A stretch of DNA of 64,000 nt from Macrophomina tecta (Eukaryota > Ascomycota > Dothideomycetes > Botryosphaeriales > Botryosphaeriaceae): positions 3,658,001 through 3,722,000 of the forward strand of contig JAKSGN010000005.1 of the NCBI GenBank assembly GCA_024180945.1. The letters are read 5' to 3'. The notes under the pieces were generated by a model. It saw only the letters and a list, made by a program, of their open reading frames with translations. It was not told the origin of the DNA and did not search any database. The first letter of the stretch is position 1; each line of letters opens with the position of its first letter. This document shows positions 55,392 to 64,000 of the stretch, piece after piece. Position numbers and translations under genes: made by a program.

Positions 55392-57618
55392 TCACGATTT
55401 CTCGTAGATCTTCCTGAGACGTCTACGTTGCCAATCGAAGGAAGTATAGTTTCCTGCGAACAACACTTTCAAGATGCTCTCATGCCTGCGCTCCGGGATG
55501 CTAAGAGCATTCAACTCGGCCATGCGGCGGCGGAGTTGAGTGAAGGCTTCGCTGAAGCATCTTTGAATGAGTACGACGTTGTGGGATCCAGACGAGATGT
55601 CATTGTTTGGTGTGTTCGGATCGATGATGGAGAGTCTGTCTGCCTTAGTTGGTTTTCCGTTGAGATCCATCACGCCCTGAGATAATCAGTAGATACACTC
55701 TCGAACATCAATCAGTTGAACACACCTTTGCCACGAGCCCGTGTGGATTCAGAGATATCCTGGTAGTGTTGATGTTGAATTTGTTGCCGTATAGGTCAAA
55801 GAAGTTCAGCAGGACATCGCCGTAATGCTGCCGCGGGTCCAGATTATGGCTCTGGCGGGCAGGCCAGTTGTGAAGGAGACTGACAACAAGGCAAATGACA
55901 GAGAACCCACCGAGACCTCCGGTAAAGACCTCATTCAAACCACGCATGGCGAGGTATTGCTTGATCAATGTAGCAATGACAGGCATGGCAGGGTACATCT
56001 CCTTCCACTCTCGAAAAGTCCTGTTGGCAATGATTCCGGTATTGTTCTCAAAGGAAATGTCGACTTTCAGGCCGGTTTTGCGATCGACTATCTTGATGAT
56101 GGGGACTCTCGCGCCGGAAATAACCTCTGTAGCACCTGGTTGACTGATGCCTTCTCTCTCTAGAAGAGTGGACATCTTGTAGAGATTCTTCTTGGTGACA
56201 TTGCCACGACCAGTTCTAATGAAATGCTTGGAGAGAAGCACAAGATCCATATCCGCTGTGGGCAGATAGAGACCCGCGGCGAAAGACCCAAAGTAATGCA
56301 GCTCGGAGCCTGGAAACTCCCTCCTCGTAACCTGCTCGATTCGATGGACCAAGTCTAGGCGGATCTCGTTCTCAAAAGGATGGGGCCTGACGAATTCATA
56401 AAAGTCTGCAATTTCCTTATGGAGCCAAAAGCCCATGGACTGTGTCGCGGAATGGTCAATCGCGCACCAAGGCGTAGGCGAGCTGTCTGTACGAGGATGC
56501 CAATCTTCAACAATACGGCCGTCGATGACTTCACGCTTGCGTTTCTTGCCCTTAGGGGGGGGAGGCGGTAGACTTTCAAGGTCATCATCATCATCATCAT
56601 CTTCACCTCTCGTGCGCTTCATACCCCTCGGACCTGTAGGAGGCTGCGGTGGAGGCGGCGGCCACACATCAAGACTGTTGGTAGGAGGTCGAGGTGGGAG
56701 TCCGGAGAGACCTGGAGGAGGGCCCAACGACGCTGCAGTAAGAGGAGGTCCGCTCGCATCTCCTGACGAGGCGGGCTTGCGATCGGGATGAAGGTGGTCA
56801 AGGTGACTAAATGACCTAGCGCCAGGCCGAGCGCCGTTGTCGCTTCCTGACTCGGCATCGCCATCGCTTTCTTGTTCGTCCTCGTCGTCGAAGTTCAACG
56901 AAATGAAGTCCTCGTTGTTTGTGACAGCGTTAGAGCTAGCCTCTTGTTCGGCAGCGACTTTGGCTTTGCGGATAAGCTTCACAACATCGCGTTTCTTTGC
57001 TTGAGTCTCATCAGGTGGAGGAAGAGCAGTGTACGGATCAGGGTTCGACCACTTTGGGCGAGCGTCTCCGTCGTTGGCTGCACCGCTCGTCGCAGCCTTG
57101 GCCTTCTTGGCTGGCGGGTGCTCTGCATCTGAGGCGCCTTCGTTACCGGATTCCAGGTCCATCTCCGCTTCTGAGTCTGAAATATCACTCAGCGATATGA
57201 ACTTAACTTTGCCTTCGCCCATGCCCTCTAACTGTTCTGGGGTCTTCTCGCGGTTGGAGCGCAGGATGGCGCGCTCGTGAGGAGCAGGAGGGCGCCATGG
57301 GCCGCGGCCAGGTTGACGCTGGCGACGGTCGCGAGCTTGCGGTCTCCTGTTGCGATCCCGAGAAGCGCGGTGGGCATCGGCGGGCGGGAAGCGGAGGTCT
57401 TGATCGCCGGCACGGAAAGTGAAGTCGTCTCGACGGTCGCTGTTGCGAGGAGCGAGGTCACTGCGGTCTCCAGGCCTGTAGGAATCGCCGCCGCCGCCAC
57501 CGCCGCCGAACTGATACATGTTTGACGGAGGAGCGAGACGTGGCGGTGTTCTGCGTCCGCCGCCGCGATGGTCGCGGGAATCGCGCGAGTTGCCGTAGCT
57601 CGGGCGATAGGTCGACAT
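55392..57618 (-). CDS. Non-canonical poly(A) polymerase Trf4/Trf5-type (TRAMP, PAPD5/7 family)
   Basis: Exons 57618-55726 and 55676-55392 give 725 aa. The first ~390 residues are disordered: Arg/Gly-rich start, acidic patches and a Pro-rich region ending in a basic KGKKRKRE. The catalytic core starts at WLHKEIADFYEFVRP. HYFGSFAAGLYLPTADMDLVLL holds the GS motif and the two catalytic Asp (DMD), and TGLKVDISFENN the third. The PAP-associated domain follows (FTGGLGGFSVICLVVSLLHN, then LNPHGLVAK-GVMDLNGKPTKADRLSIIDP). Trf4 with Air1/2 and Mtr4 adds short poly(A) tails that send nuclear RNAs to the exosome. All three Asp are intact. The 49-nt intron lies in the PAP-associated domain. A C-terminal extension ends RRRLRKIYEKS. 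Confidence 0.94.
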
Positions 57619-58774
57619 GGCTGCGGATGGCGCGAGCGCCGAGCGGGAAAGAGCCTAGCAAGCTCTGAAGAGATTTCCTGGACGTGCTGCTCGTTGCGCT
57701 GAGGTTGGTGTTGTTGCGGGGTGCAGCGGTGGGCTGGGATGGTGAGGGGGAGGAGTCGCGCACTTGGGCGTCGAAAATATTCGGAAGCCGCGAGCGCGGT
57801 GCCCGCAGATCTTTCGCTTACGTCACCTTCTTCGCCGCGCCTCGAGGCCGCCAGCGGCGTCAGGGTCTGGCGGGAACCTGCAGCCAGCGATGATCAAAAA
57901 TGCCTGCACATGCTTGTCATCCGATCTTGGTCTCTCTAACGACCGGAAGAGCTTCTAAGATTGCTTTTGCAGCTTCGAGGCTGCGACGTCGTTTACGGCG
58001 GTGCTACGCACAGAGAGCCTTTTGAACATACATGCTCATGTGCGCTGCTGTGCAGCTGGCCGCAAGGGACGAATTATTCTGCACGCTTGTCAAAGTTCAG
58101 CAAACTCTTAAAGTCGTATTTACTGTCTCTTATCTAGTTAATTTGCGCTTCCGGGATAAGCCCGTCGCATTTGAAAGTAGCGCCTGTAATCCTGCTGCAC
58201 GAATCGTTCAAGCTGTCGAGCTCCTGGCATCAGCCGGGCGTGCGTGTGGACAGCTGGATCAAGTAATTATGTCGCACAGCTATGTCCGGCCGACGCCATC
58301 GACTGCTCAAGAGGAGCAATAACGCTGCTGCACTGTTGCAGGAGTGAAGTTAGAAAATCAATCATTTCGCGCAGCATCTTGGACAACTCTCTGAGGAGGC
58401 AATTTCCTTCTATTAGCTTTTTTGTCCACTCAACCTCTCCCACTCTTTTCTCTAATGATGTGGTACGCAATGAGACAGTGGGTTGAGCTAGGAAAAGTAA
58501 ATGTACAGTTGAAGAGTGGAGTAGGCAACCCCCAACAGCCCGGCGAGGGCCCATATCCATCCCCAGGCATTTTTCGCCGAGCGACCATGTATAACGAAAA
58601 ATTCTAACTCCCAAACTCCGTGCTGATGCAATAGACCCCGACAATGCTCCCGTGCAATGCGCGCCAATGCTGGAGTGCAGGCTGCTTCGACTGCTGAATG
58701 CGGCATGCTGCAAAAACTGGCGCATCGATATTACCGGGCTAGAGATGATCCTTCCGGTGAGCGCCATGAAGAGG
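57619..58774. other. TRF4 upstream region and PAM16 3' flank
   Basis: About 1.15 kb. Short frames on both strands without family signal. Confidence 0.5.
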
Positions 58775-59241
58775 CTATTTGTCCTTGTAGAGCTTGGGAT
58801 TCCAACCTTCTTTCAGCTCCGCCTCTCGTTCCGCCGTTTGTTCAGCTGTCCGCACTTCCATTTCTATCCGTTCTCGCGCGCGCAGGACTTTACTCTGCAG
58901 GTAGAAGCTGCCACCGCGCTTCGGGTCATTGAGGTCGAAGAGTTTCTTGAATCGATCCATGACGTTCTCCATGTCGGTCTTTCCACCCTTGGGTGGCGCA
59001 ACGTTGAGAATCTTGCAGGCTTCTTCGAGGGTCAAGCCGGATGAAGCGAAGGTCTTTCCACTGCCGTTTTTTGCGTTCGCCTGGGCGTATTTCTGCGATG
59101 CCGCGGCCTGTTTCCAAGCTTCGGCGAAGGCGCGGCCGAAGACACGGGAGCCGGTGACGACGACCTGGGTGATGATGCGGTGCGCCTTGAGAGGGTCAAC
59201 ATGCGGGCGCGAAGATGACATGCTTGGGGTCAGCCTACCAT
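58775..59241 (-). CDS. PAM16: Mitochondrial import motor subunit Pam16 (Tim16)
   Basis: I propose exon 1 as just the ATG (59241-59239), an intron 59238-59186 (GTAGGC, branch TTGAC, CAAG) and exon 2 59185-58775. This gives 137 aa starting MAHRIITQVVVTGSRVFGRAF, exactly as in orthologues. The core continues LTLEEACKILNVAPPKGGK and RFKKLFDLNDPKRGGSFYLQ. It is a degenerate J domain: the HPD of true J proteins is absent, as expected, with DPK in its place. Pam16 pairs with Pam18 on the matrix side of TIM23 and restrains Hsp70 activation. Without splicing, an ATG at about 59220 would yield a start of MSSSRPHVDPLKAHRII, which lacks the conserved N-terminus. Confidence 0.9.
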
Positions 59242-59847
59242 TCTGAGGAACGAGCGAAGTCAAGGGGGTTGATTGCCGTGGAAGGGCGCGGTTGCGGATG
59301 GATGGCGTTGAGAATCCCAAAATTTCCCGGAGGCCAAACATGACAAGCTGCCCGGCGAAAACCGCATCGATTGGCCCGTCTGCACGTGACTCAAGATCTG
59401 GAGTGATCGCCGGCGCACCGCTTGCGGAGGAGGGGTGTCGCGTCGCGGGATGCGGACACGGCGGTGCGACGGTTGATGCGTCTATTATGACCAAATCCCC
59501 CCCATGGCCAGCAGCGTAAGTGCTTCTCCGTCTCTCTGGCCGACCGGCCATGTAGCGTCTTCATCGCCGCCTTTCGCCAACCGCAGCAGCGCCCGTAGCA
59601 CTCGGGACGCGCTCGATCACATGTGCCGACCGCATTGAACGCCGAATCACCGTACCAAAGAGGCATATATCGCATCGTGGCCCTCGTGCAGCCGCTGAGC
59701 ACAGAGCCTCGGCCAGCAGGACACCACAGTCTGCCCGCGCAACCTGTCCTGTCCTGTCGTCTCTGGCCCGCCCGCTTGCTGCCGCCTGCCTTGGAACAAA
59801 ACACATGCTCTGCCTCGGCGTTATGACGCCGTGATCTCTGCGCATGC
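59242..59847. promoter_or_regulatory. shared upstream region of PAM16 and peroxin gene
   Basis: A 606-base divergent spacer, GC-rich, without a recognisable element. The minus-strand frame through it to 59551 is an artefact of composition. Confidence 0.5.
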
Positions 59848-61625
59848 ATGGCCGCACTTGGCAAGACCGCGACTTTTGAACACCTTGATGGAACCAGCCC
59901 TCTAATACAGCCAGCAGATACGCCCTGGGTCTCTCAGATGTCCCCCTCGTCGAATCCTTCAAAATCTGCGTCGCCAGGCGCCGGAGACCCCAATCCGCCG
60001 ACCTATGCCGCCTTCTCGCCCATCACCCTAGGCCACCTGCCAGCTGCCACCAAGCAGCGTTCTACCATCCTAGTCCACCAGAAGTCGCCTCTACTCGCCG
60101 CTACTCCACCGCAAGTCACCCGCGCCCTCGCATACTCGCACCCTTTCCTCCTTCCTCTCAACAAGCTCGCCGGCCTGCTATCATGGACGACGGGCGACCC
60201 ATGGGAGAGCTTCCTCTTCATTGCCGCCTTCTGGGCCATTACACTCTACGGTGACACTGTGGTGCGCTTTGCCGGGCCCATCATCGCCGTGGCAGGCATC
60301 ATACTGGGAATGTATACGCGGAGATACTCACCGCTCTCCTCAACGGGCTGGACAGGAGAAAAAGCCCCGGCGCACAAAAGAGGGTCGTCTGTGGCCAGTG
60401 AGAGCCACCAGAAGAGTCTGGAGGACATAGTAGACACCCTGAAGCTGTTTACGTCCAGGTGCAATATTCTGCTGGACCCCTTCATTCGGCTCACGGACTT
60501 CCTCTCCACTCAGCGCACGGCGACTTCGGCGACGACCAGACCTGCGCTGACCACCTTGTTCATTCGCATTCTGTTCTTGACGCCGTTTTGGCTGATGCTT
60601 ACACTTCCACCTTTGCGCCTGTTGACCACCAGGCGTATTGTCCTTGCACTCGGTACGATGATTCTCAGCTGGCATTCGCGGCCTGCCCGAGTGACGCGTA
60701 TCATTCTCTGGCGCTCGCGACTAGTTCGACGCTCTCTGGCCCTCATTACAGGCCTCGACGTGGGGGAGCCTGAGCCTACGGTGCCTGGAGCTGAGAAAGA
60801 CAGGCCTCCACCACTCCCTCCTCGGAGGAAAGACGCAAATGCAATAGCAGCTTCCTTAGCTGCCAAGCACAGGGCAGCTTCCCCTGGTGTTCGATTTACC
60901 TTTGCTCTGTATGAGAACCAGCGTCGCTGGCTCGGCATCGGCTGGACCTCCTCATTACTTGCATACGAAAGGGCCCCCTGGACCGATGAGCACTTAAATC
61001 CCGCTCCTGACAAAGACAACTTTGACCTCCCGGAAGTAGATGGAGGCCATGCGAGATGGAGATGGGTAGAAGGAAGTGAGTGGAGGGTTGAGGGTGGTGA
61101 AAGCGAAGATGATGAAAGCCGCGGATGGATCTACTATGACAATAAGGCAAGTTTGGCTGTGTCGTATCTCTTACCGGGCTAACAAGTTCATAGTGGCGAG
61201 ATGGCAGACGTGGGCAAGACGGCTGGGGACGCTACACCAGACGTCGCAAGTGGTGCCGCGACGCCGAGCTAGTCGAGATCACCCCCTCTACCGAAATCAC
61301 TCCTTCGCCTACGCCAAAACCCCCACTAGGAGACGAGCCGTCCTTCTCTGAAGCGGATACGGCAAGAGCTGAGGAGACTCCCTCGGAATACTCCATGTCT
61401 ACCAGGGATGACAATGTGAGTGATGGAAAAGTCCGCAAAAGACGGTGGTTTGGTCGGCGGCCAAGTCGGGCAGCGAGCGAGAAAAGCGTCGCGACGGGAA
61501 GCCATGATGGTGCTGATCCAGAATTACATAGTGACGAAGAGGATGTGCATACACCGCTTCGGTACCACGCTACACGGGAAAGTGAGTGGGGCCTGGGAGA
61601 CGAGGCGCGAATGGACTTGGGATGA
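59848..61625 (+). CDS. Peroxisomal membrane protein with dysferlin domain (Pex28-32/Pex23 family)
   Basis: Exons 59848-61146 and 61194-61625 give 576 aa. Two hydrophobic regions (SFLFIAAFWAITLYGDTVVR with the following AGPIIAVAGIILGMY, and TTLFIRILFLTPFWLMLTL) fit the reticulon-like membrane part of Pex30-type proteins. The DysF domain follows: YENQRRWLGIGWTSSLLAYE, PWTDEHLNPAP and GGHARWRWVEGSEWRVEG, then across the intron GRYTRRRKWCRDAELVE. The family shapes ER subdomains where pre-peroxisomal vesicles and lipid droplets form, and controls peroxisome number and size. The intron (61147-61193, 47 nt) starts with GC in the context AAG|GCAAGT and ends CATAG, with branch CTAAC: a GC-AG intron. 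Without it the DysF domain would be cut after YYDNK. Confidence 0.9.
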
Positions 61626-63252
61626 TCTCTCTCCCTCTCTCTCTCATCGGCGGGATGTTGTCAAAGGAATCATAACGGCGCATCTCGAGCACCTTGCGTG
61701 GGTATTGTCGGCCTCATGGTATATCCCATCGTACGCCTGCAGTCAACATTTCTGCTTGCGGTCCGGAGGAAGCAGCTTCATCAGCCCATGATTTGCATAT
61801 CTTAGAAGCCCTTGTCGATAAGGTAGCTGCAGCTATCGTGACTTGCTTGTTTGCTTTTTAGCGGCACGTTCGACCGTATATCAGAGCCACTCTCTATTGG
61901 TCCTGGCGAGCGCGTATATGTTTGATTGGTGGACTCCAGGCCTTTTAACGCAGAAGAGATAGTCATACGATTCTACTCCTACGACTCCGGGATTTGAGCT
62001 TGCATTATTGGCCGCTTCAGACGACATCCCACGCGTGCAAGACTGCTCTGGTACGTAACGGGATGGCTGGGGCTTATACACGTATGCAAGCCTCACTTAC
62101 TGTTCACGGCCCTCGACGTCACGGGAAGTTTTGGCTAGGCTGGCTTGTTATGGCGCCTCCAGGCCGGCCATAGCTCCGATCCGCAAAAATGCCGCTTCTG
62201 TTGCAGACTCAGCCTTGCCATGCTACACTATTCGCGCAGCTAGCAGATAACCTCCAGCGGTCACGAGTACGGGCGATGCCAACAAGGCCGACTTAAGGTA
62301 GTCCGCGCATGTGACGCCTTTGCGAAGCGACCAATCAGGCACTCCGGTCGCACCACCGTTCCTCGACCTTCATACCCGATCTGGACGTGGTCATGCAGCG
62401 TTCGGTACATACTTCGGCGGCGGTCGGGTCCTATCGCCCATGCCCGAGGGGCGGGCACTTCGCCTTTGCTTTTTCACCACGTACAGTAATCCGGCAGGAT
62501 GCAGCTCCACCACTCATCAGGTGCAGTGCGACGGTGCCTGCAAGTGGGCGAGCCGTACCGCGCCGCTTCCCTGCACACTGCAACCCGCGAGTCCGCGCCA
62601 ACGCCTCCACCACCCCCGGATCGACCAATTACTCTACAGGGTCCATGACGCGCCCCCACTGCACATCCCACTGTCCTCGTCTTTGCATGGAGCGGCGATG
62701 CATGCCACACCCACAGATCTCTTCGCCCCGTCTTAGGTGGGCCCATCCCGCCCAGTCCCATAACTAGAATGACTGTCATAACTGACAACAACGCCACGCC
62801 TCCGGCCTCCGAGCCGGTGGTGCGCGTTGACCAAGCCCCCAAAACACCAGCACCAAGCCGGCGGGTCCATGCTAGTGAGTCTAGCGTCCTTCCTCAGCAG
62901 GCCAGCATTCGGCCCCGGCAATGCAAGGCTGGAGGCGCATCCGCGTGAAGCGCCACGTTGGGTTGAGAGAGGATGTAGCCCCGCATCATGGAGGCGCGTG
63001 CTGCGCGATGCTGCATCGAGCTGCTGGCTCGAATTACCATATTGGACAATCAGAAGGGAATCGATCCTATGCTGCCAAGAAGCCGTAGCGTGTGGGATGG
63101 ACGAGAGCGCTCAATATATAAAGACACCTTTTCTGTACCCTGGAACCCTTTTTTTTCTTCATCTGCACTCATCCAGCCTTCGAATCACATCCACTTTCAA
63201 ACAAAACAACCGTTGAACCAAGACACCAGTCTTCAGACAACCCATCCTCAAA
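61626..63252. other. 1.6-kb intergenic leading to metallothionein promoter
   Basis: Overlapping GC-rich frames at 62300-62760 on both strands are not protein-like. Only the TATA box near 63115 is recognisable. Confidence 0.5.
63115..63122 (+). promoter_or_regulatory. TATA box of metallothionein gene
   Basis: A perfect TATATAAA about 131 bases before the ATG at 63253. The leader after it is CT- and A-rich, as in strongly expressed fungal genes. Confidence 0.65.
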
Positions 63253-63755
63253 ATGTCTCCCTGGTACTTACCCCTCCCCCGCGTTACGACCGAGCCTCTT
63301 ATCTCTCCCATCTTACTCAACTCTGCTCTCCTCTTGTGGGAGAGCGTGACCGCACATAACGGCTGACATGAGTGTTCCTTCTTCCGCACCCAACAGCAAC
63401 TGCAACACCTGCTCCTGCGCCAACGGCCAGTGCAACGGCTGCTCCTGCAGCTCCTGCGGCGTAAGCTGTCGCCTGAACCCCTATCCTCTGAGCTCTTCGC
63501 CGAGATGAAGCGATGTCCGGCGGGTTGGGGAATCATCACTATATCCCTCCCCCTCCGCCGAACATACCACTCTACCTACGAGGCAGGGCAGTCTCGCTCC
63601 CCTCTCTTGCGGCAAAAGCGGCAGCAGTAGCAGCGGCAGAAGCGGAGAGAGGGGGTAGTAGGGGGAGTTTGGCAATGAGGAGGGGCTCAGCAGGAAAAAG
63701 TAAGAGCAACTCGCTAACATACTGCCCCTCTGTGCTCGCCTACCTGCAGCACTAA
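63253..63755 (+). CDS. Metallothionein-like Cys-rich peptide
   Basis: Three-exon model: 63253-63263 (ATG TCT CCC TG), 63397-63460 and 63750-63755 (one codon plus stop), giving 26 aa with eight Cys. The start is MSPCNCNTCSC and the middle is CxxxxCxxCxCxxC. This CxC-rich pattern and the 26-residue length resemble Neurospora copper metallothionein. Intron 1 (133 nt, GTACTT...CCAACAG) has a CTGAC branch at 63363. Intron 2 (289 nt, GTAAGC...CTGCAG) has a perfect GCTAAC branch ~35 nt before its end. If intron 2 is not real, the frame reads on to a 40-residue protein ending at a TGA near 63508. Such peptides buffer copper, zinc or cadmium in the cytosol. Exon 2 is secure; the last exon is the uncertain part. 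Confidence 0.72.
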
Positions 63756-64000
63756 ACAGGCCTCACGCAACGCCTGCCGCTTGACCACCTCCTCCGCCAC
63801 CCGTAGCAACAGCAACGACAAAGACATGAGACAACAAACCCGTCCATCGAAATCCTCATCATCCTCCGCCGACTTTTCTCATTCCTCTTCGGTTGATTCG
63901 ACACACTCGGACACAACATATTCTGCTTATTCCTCTTCTTCTGCTTCGCCATCGGTATCATGGGGGCTTGATCTATATCCAATCAGGATCGGTTGACGAG
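63756..64000. other. right edge, Ser-rich open frame of unknown status
   Basis: A plus-strand frame to 63996 is Ser/Thr-rich (SSSSSADFSHSSSVDSTHSD). It could be an exon of a further gene or chance; the window ends before this can be judged. Confidence 0.25.

Noticed and set aside
62311..62767. Overlapping plus-strand frames of 126-141 codons
   Set aside because: Both frames and the antisense are open, typical of GC-rich non-coding DNA.

Overview
This is nuclear DNA from a filamentous ascomycete (Pezizomycotina; a Dothideomycete would be my guess, but only a guess). The signs are short introns (mostly 47-100 nt) with GTRNGT donors and CTRAC-type branch sites, a HAC1/HacA gene with a 20-nt IRE1 intron, a CFEM/GPI surface protein, and a BAHD acyltransferase and a cyclase-family enzyme typical of mould accessory genomes. 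Gene models were assembled by hand from conserved protein blocks and splice signals, and each spliced length was checked to be a multiple of three.

Layout. 1-18.7 kb is a housekeeping block: RCC1-type RanGEF (cut by the left edge), UTP21 (90S pre-ribosome), VIP1/Asp1 inositol pyrophosphate kinase-phosphatase, AAR2 (U5 snRNP assembly), RPS14/uS11, TYR1 prephenate dehydrogenase and an RRM protein. 18.7-28.4 kb is a gene-poor accessory stretch with a decayed BAHD acyltransferase, an apparently intact seven-exon cyclase-family gene, diverged repeats with coding relics, and a secreted metallo-beta-lactamase-fold protein. 28.5-33.1 kb holds mitochondrial GatA/HER2, a 70-aa conserved-looking protein and hacA. 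33.1-38.0 kb is a long GC-rich tract in which I recognise no gene. 38-46.7 kb holds NIC96 nucleoporin, an orphan Trp-rich protein, MED27, a NAPE-PLD-type hydrolase and a CFEM protein. 47.5-61.6 kb holds an orphan Cys-cluster protein, a metallophosphoesterase, an anoctamin/Ist2-type channel or scramblase, a Trf4-type non-canonical poly(A) polymerase, PAM16 and a Pex28-32-type dysferlin-domain peroxin. At 63.25 kb is a tiny Cys-rich metallothionein spread over three exons.

The genes do not form one pathway. Several serve RNA and ribosome biogenesis or nuclear transport (UTP21, RPS14, AAR2, TRF4, NIC96, RCC1, MED27), and several serve organelles (HER2, PAM16, peroxin, NAPE-PLD). I found no clearly new multigene system. 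The observations most worth following are the paired IRE1 hairpins, overlapping uORF and dual reading frame of hacA; a possible snR60/U80-like box C/D snoRNA in the first TYR1 intron; the unannotated-looking metallothionein; a GC-AG intron in the peroxin; an ATG-only first coding exon in PAM16; and the decayed island at 19-25 kb.
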